From contig DAZU01000081.1 of assembly GCA_002507425.1 (NCBI GenBank), positions 1 to 7,877 on the forward strand: 7,877 bases of DNA, given 5' to 3'. Shown here in pieces: positions 6,010 through 7,877 of the stretch. The notes under the pieces were generated by a model, which did not search any database, was not told where the DNA came from, and saw only the letters and a program-made list of their open reading frames with translations. Made by a program: the position numbers and the translations under genes. The stretch comes from Euryarchaeota archaeon UBA53. GTDB lineage: Archaea > Thermoplasmatota > Poseidoniia > Poseidoniales > Poseidoniaceae. Positions within the stretch are counted from its first letter, which is position 1, and each line of letters opens with the position of its first letter.

Positions 6010-7114
6010 ACACGACAAGAATTCTGCGGTTGCACCGGGTAGACCTGGCTCAGCAATATACCCAGACTCACCACTGGGTGAGGATGTGGAAGGGATACCA
6101 ACGGGGCGAGATGTTGAATGGATGCCTTTAGTTGATTACCGCCGTAACGGGGTGTCTGAAACTACGATACATGGAGCAGTCGCTTGGTGTCATGGGGACG
6201 ACGTTATACACTCTTTTGGTGGGAATGTTTTATGTTATGGAAGGTCGATGATGAAACCTTTCATGCTCAAAGCATTTACAAAAGAACTAGAAAATCACTC
6301 TTGGGAGCAAAAAGCAATATCTGTTGCAAGCCATAACGGAGATACAGAACACGTAGCAGCGGCCCAATCTTTGCTTGCAGAAGCAGAATGGCCACTAATG
6401 CTCACACCTGTCGATGTTCCATTGATTCAATTTGGCAGACAAGTAAGGAGACCTCGCCGCTGGTATCATACTTGCAGTGGTGAGCATGCAGCAATTTTAG
6501 CAGGATGCAGAGCAAAAGGGTGGAACCGAGCAGGGTATACCCTTCCAAGTCACCAAGTTTTCAAAGCTTACATGCAACAATTGAGGCGGTTTTTAGGAGA
6601 AGGTTGGCAACCACTAAGAATAGCAAAAGATGGATGTGGCCTCCCAACAGTATCTAACACAGTTTCTGAACTTGCAAAGATATATGCGGGTCTTGTTAGA
6701 GATAAGAATTCTGATTGGATATGGGAAGCAATGTGTAAGCACCCAGATTTGGTCGGTGGATTCAATCGATTAGATTCTACAATATTGAAGATTGGGAAAG
6801 GCAAAGTAATCGCAAAAGAGGGAGCAGACGGGTTATTAGGTATGGCAATTCAACACCCCGATTATCCTGAAGGATTGGGTATTGTAGTGAAAGTCGCACA
6901 CGGGTGGAACTCACAAGCTACATGGTATATTGCCAGAGCAATATTGGGATGTCTCGGGATTGAATTGAGAAACCCCTATCCGCTAAATCGCCAAAAAGCA
7001 TTCATCGTTCCGGGTATTGTTCCTGAGTCAATGCTTGATACACTCAAAACAATACCAACTTGGGATGAATGGGACCCAGACCAAGACCGTTGGCACTATG
7101 AGGTGGATTCATGA
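5999..7114 (+). CDS. Asparaginase II-family amidohydrolase (Rhizobium etli AnsA-like)
   Basis: Member of the family of R. etli inducible asparaginase, a serine amidohydrolase with a beta-lactamase-like fold that releases ammonia from asparagine. Key segments in the 371 residues: GRSMMKP (81-87, Ser83-xx-Lys86 nucleophile pair), ASHNGDTEHVAA (110-121, second Ser111), YHTCSGEHA (156-164), DGCGLPT (211-217), HPDLVGGFNRLDS (248-260) and IAKEGADG (271-278, Lys273). In the R. etli enzyme zinc is held by Cys-Ser-Gly-Lys and a second Cys; here both cysteines remain (159, 213) but the lysine is Glu162. The first 43 or so residues precede the family domain and are rich in Gly, Pro and Asp, with no signal peptide. 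The gene overlaps the monooxygenase by 11 bases and the aldehyde dehydrogenase by 4. A pathway intermediate other than asparagine is quite possible as substrate; that is inference. Confidence 0.87.
   Translation: MSLRHDKNSAVAPGRPGSAIYPDSPLGEDVEGIPTGRDVEWMPLVDYRRNGVSETTIHGAVAWCHGDDVIHSFGGNVLCYGRSMMKPFMLKAFTKELENHSWEQKAISVASHNGDTEHVAAAQSLLAEAEWPLMLTPVDVPLIQFGRQVRRPRRWYHTCSGEHAAILAGCRAKGWNRAGYTLPSHQVFKAYMQQLRRFLGEGWQPLRIAKDGCGLPTVSNTVSELAKIYAGLVRDKNSDWIWEAMCKHPDLVGGFNRLDSTILKIGKGKVIAKEGADGLLGMAIQHPDYPEGLGIVVKVAHGWNSQATWYIARAILGCLGIELRNPYPLNRQKAFIVPGIVPESMLDTLKTIPTWDEWDPDQDRWHYEVDS
7100..7106 (+). promoter_or_regulatory. Shine-Dalgarno sequence for the aldehyde dehydrogenase
   Basis: GAGGTGG ends four bases before the ATG at 7111 that overlaps the previous stop as ATGA. 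A second GAGG (7117-7120) precedes an in-frame ATG at 7123, so a start four residues later is an alternative. Confidence 0.55.
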
Positions 7115-7877
7115 TTGAGGTCATGAACCTAATCGGAGGGAAATTTGTTACTACATCTGAAGTTTTTGAGGACATATCGCCGATTGATAATACTATAATT
7201 GCATCAGTTCCTCGAACAAAAAGTGCAGATTCTGCTGTAATTGCAGCGGAAACTGCTGCTGTGAGTTGGGGCAATTTATCTCTGATAGATAGATGCAAAT
7301 GGTTAGACAGAATCGCAGATGCTCTCGAAGAAAGAATAGATGAAATCGCAGAATTAGAATCCCTCGATACTGGTAAACCCAAAAAAGTGGCACTAAATGT
7401 AGATGCAAGACGCTCGGTTAACAACTTCAGATTTTTCGCTAATTTTGGACGGGAAATGAAGGATGAGATTTTTGAGATGAAAGATGCAACCAATTATGTT
7501 ATCAGAAAACCAATTGGAATTGTAGGACTGATATCTCCTTGGAATTTACCATTATACTTGCTATCTTGGAAGATAGCACCTGCCCTACTTATGGGCAATG
7601 TTGTGATTGCTAAACCTAGTGAAATTACTCCTCTTACCGCATACATACTAGGTAAAATTTGTGTGGACATCGGCCTACCAGATGGTGTACTTAACATTTT
7701 GAATGGCTATGGCCCTGAAATAGGACAGAAGATTGTTGAACATCCCAAAATTAAGGCAATCTCATTTACAGGTGGGACTGAAACTGGAAGACAAGTTGCC
7801 GCAACTGCAGCGCCTTTATTCAAGAAATTGAGTCTTGAACTAGGCGGTAAAAATGCATCAATTATACTGGATGATGC
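7111..7877 (+). CDS. Aldehyde dehydrogenase, 2-aminomuconate semialdehyde dehydrogenase/ALDH8A1-like (C-terminus beyond right edge)
   Basis: An NAD(P)-dependent aldehyde dehydrogenase; 255 complete codons of an expected 485 or so are present, covering most of the cofactor domain. Visible landmarks are IGIVGLISPWNLPLY (135-149, oxyanion Asn145), IAKPSE (166-171, Lys168 cofactor contact), FTGGTETG (219-226) and LELGGKN (242-248, general base Glu243). The catalytic cysteine lies past the edge. The stretches RSVNNFRFFA (101-110) and SPWNLPLYLLSWKIAPAL (142-159) match, as I remember them, the human ALDH8A1 and bacterial 2-aminomuconate semialdehyde dehydrogenases more closely than betaine-aldehyde or succinate-semialdehyde types. 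The arginine at the head of the first stretch would be the substrate-carboxylate contact of that group. This suggests oxidation of 2-aminomuconate or hydroxymuconate semialdehyde in the late kynurenine/catechol meta pathway. It is translationally coupled to the upstream hydrolase by an ATGA overlap. Confidence 0.9.
   Translation, partial: MIEVMNLIGGKFVTTSEVFEDISPIDNTIIASVPRTKSADSAVIAAETAAVSWGNLSLIDRCKWLDRIADALEERIDEIAELESLDTGKPKKVALNVDARRSVNNFRFFANFGREMKDEIFEMKDATNYVIRKPIGIVGLISPWNLPLYLLSWKIAPALLMGNVVIAKPSEITPLTAYILGKICVDIGLPDGVLNILNGYGPEIGQKIVEHPKIKAISFTGGTETGRQVAATAAPLFKKLSLELGGKNASIILDD

Noticed and set aside
7044..7493. Minus-strand open frame of 149 codons under the aldehyde dehydrogenase start
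   Set aside because: Serine- and leucine-rich antisense translation of a clearly conserved gene, with no recognisable motif; a shadow frame.

Overview
This window probably comes from the genome of a planktonic archaeon. A marine Poseidoniota-type euryarchaeote (Marine Group II/III) is my best guess from gene style, not a proven assignment. The strongest taxonomic signal is an aspartyl-tRNA synthetase of the short archaeal/eukaryotic architecture, without the large bacterial GAD insertion. The likely leaderless first gene with a TATA-like box about 26 bases upstream agrees with this. Against it, the adjacent S-adenosylmethionine synthetase is of the bacterial MetK family, so the neighbourhood is mixed in ancestry. 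The sequence is moderately AT-rich, coding density is very high, and I see no tRNA, rRNA, insertion sequence, CRISPR array or convincing terminator.

Layout: metK reads leftward from 861 and runs off the left edge; about a quarter of the protein is missing. A short divergent intergenic region (862-918) separates it from a rightward block that continues to the right edge. That block is aspS (919-2355), an alpha/beta-hydrolase resembling kynurenine formamidase (2357-3112), an atypical short-chain dehydrogenase (about 3109-3930), a TPR-repeat protein (3940-4737), a luciferase-like flavin monooxygenase (4780-6009), an asparaginase-II-family amidohydrolase (5999-7114) and the first 255 codons of an aldehyde dehydrogenase that most resembles 2-aminomuconate semialdehyde dehydrogenase/ALDH8A1 (7111 to the edge). 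Gaps are 1, 9 and 42 bases, and three junctions overlap by 4, 11 and 4 bases, so the genes look like one operon with translational coupling. Four genes in a row appear to use TTG or GTG starts, and the later ones have clear Shine-Dalgarno sequences.

How the genes may work together: the formamidase-like hydrolase and the aminomuconate-semialdehyde-dehydrogenase-like enzyme would act near the two ends of the oxidative kynurenine (tryptophan degradation) route. The SDR is of a type I recall from bacterial kynurenine clusters. The monooxygenase and the asparaginase-like hydrolase do not correspond to standard steps of that pathway. The block is therefore either a kynurenine catabolic operon with non-standard enzymes, or a different oxidative pathway for a nitrogen-containing (possibly heterocyclic) compound built as flavin oxygenation, amide hydrolysis, then aldehyde oxidation. 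The missing genes, if they exist, would lie beyond the right edge or elsewhere in the genome.
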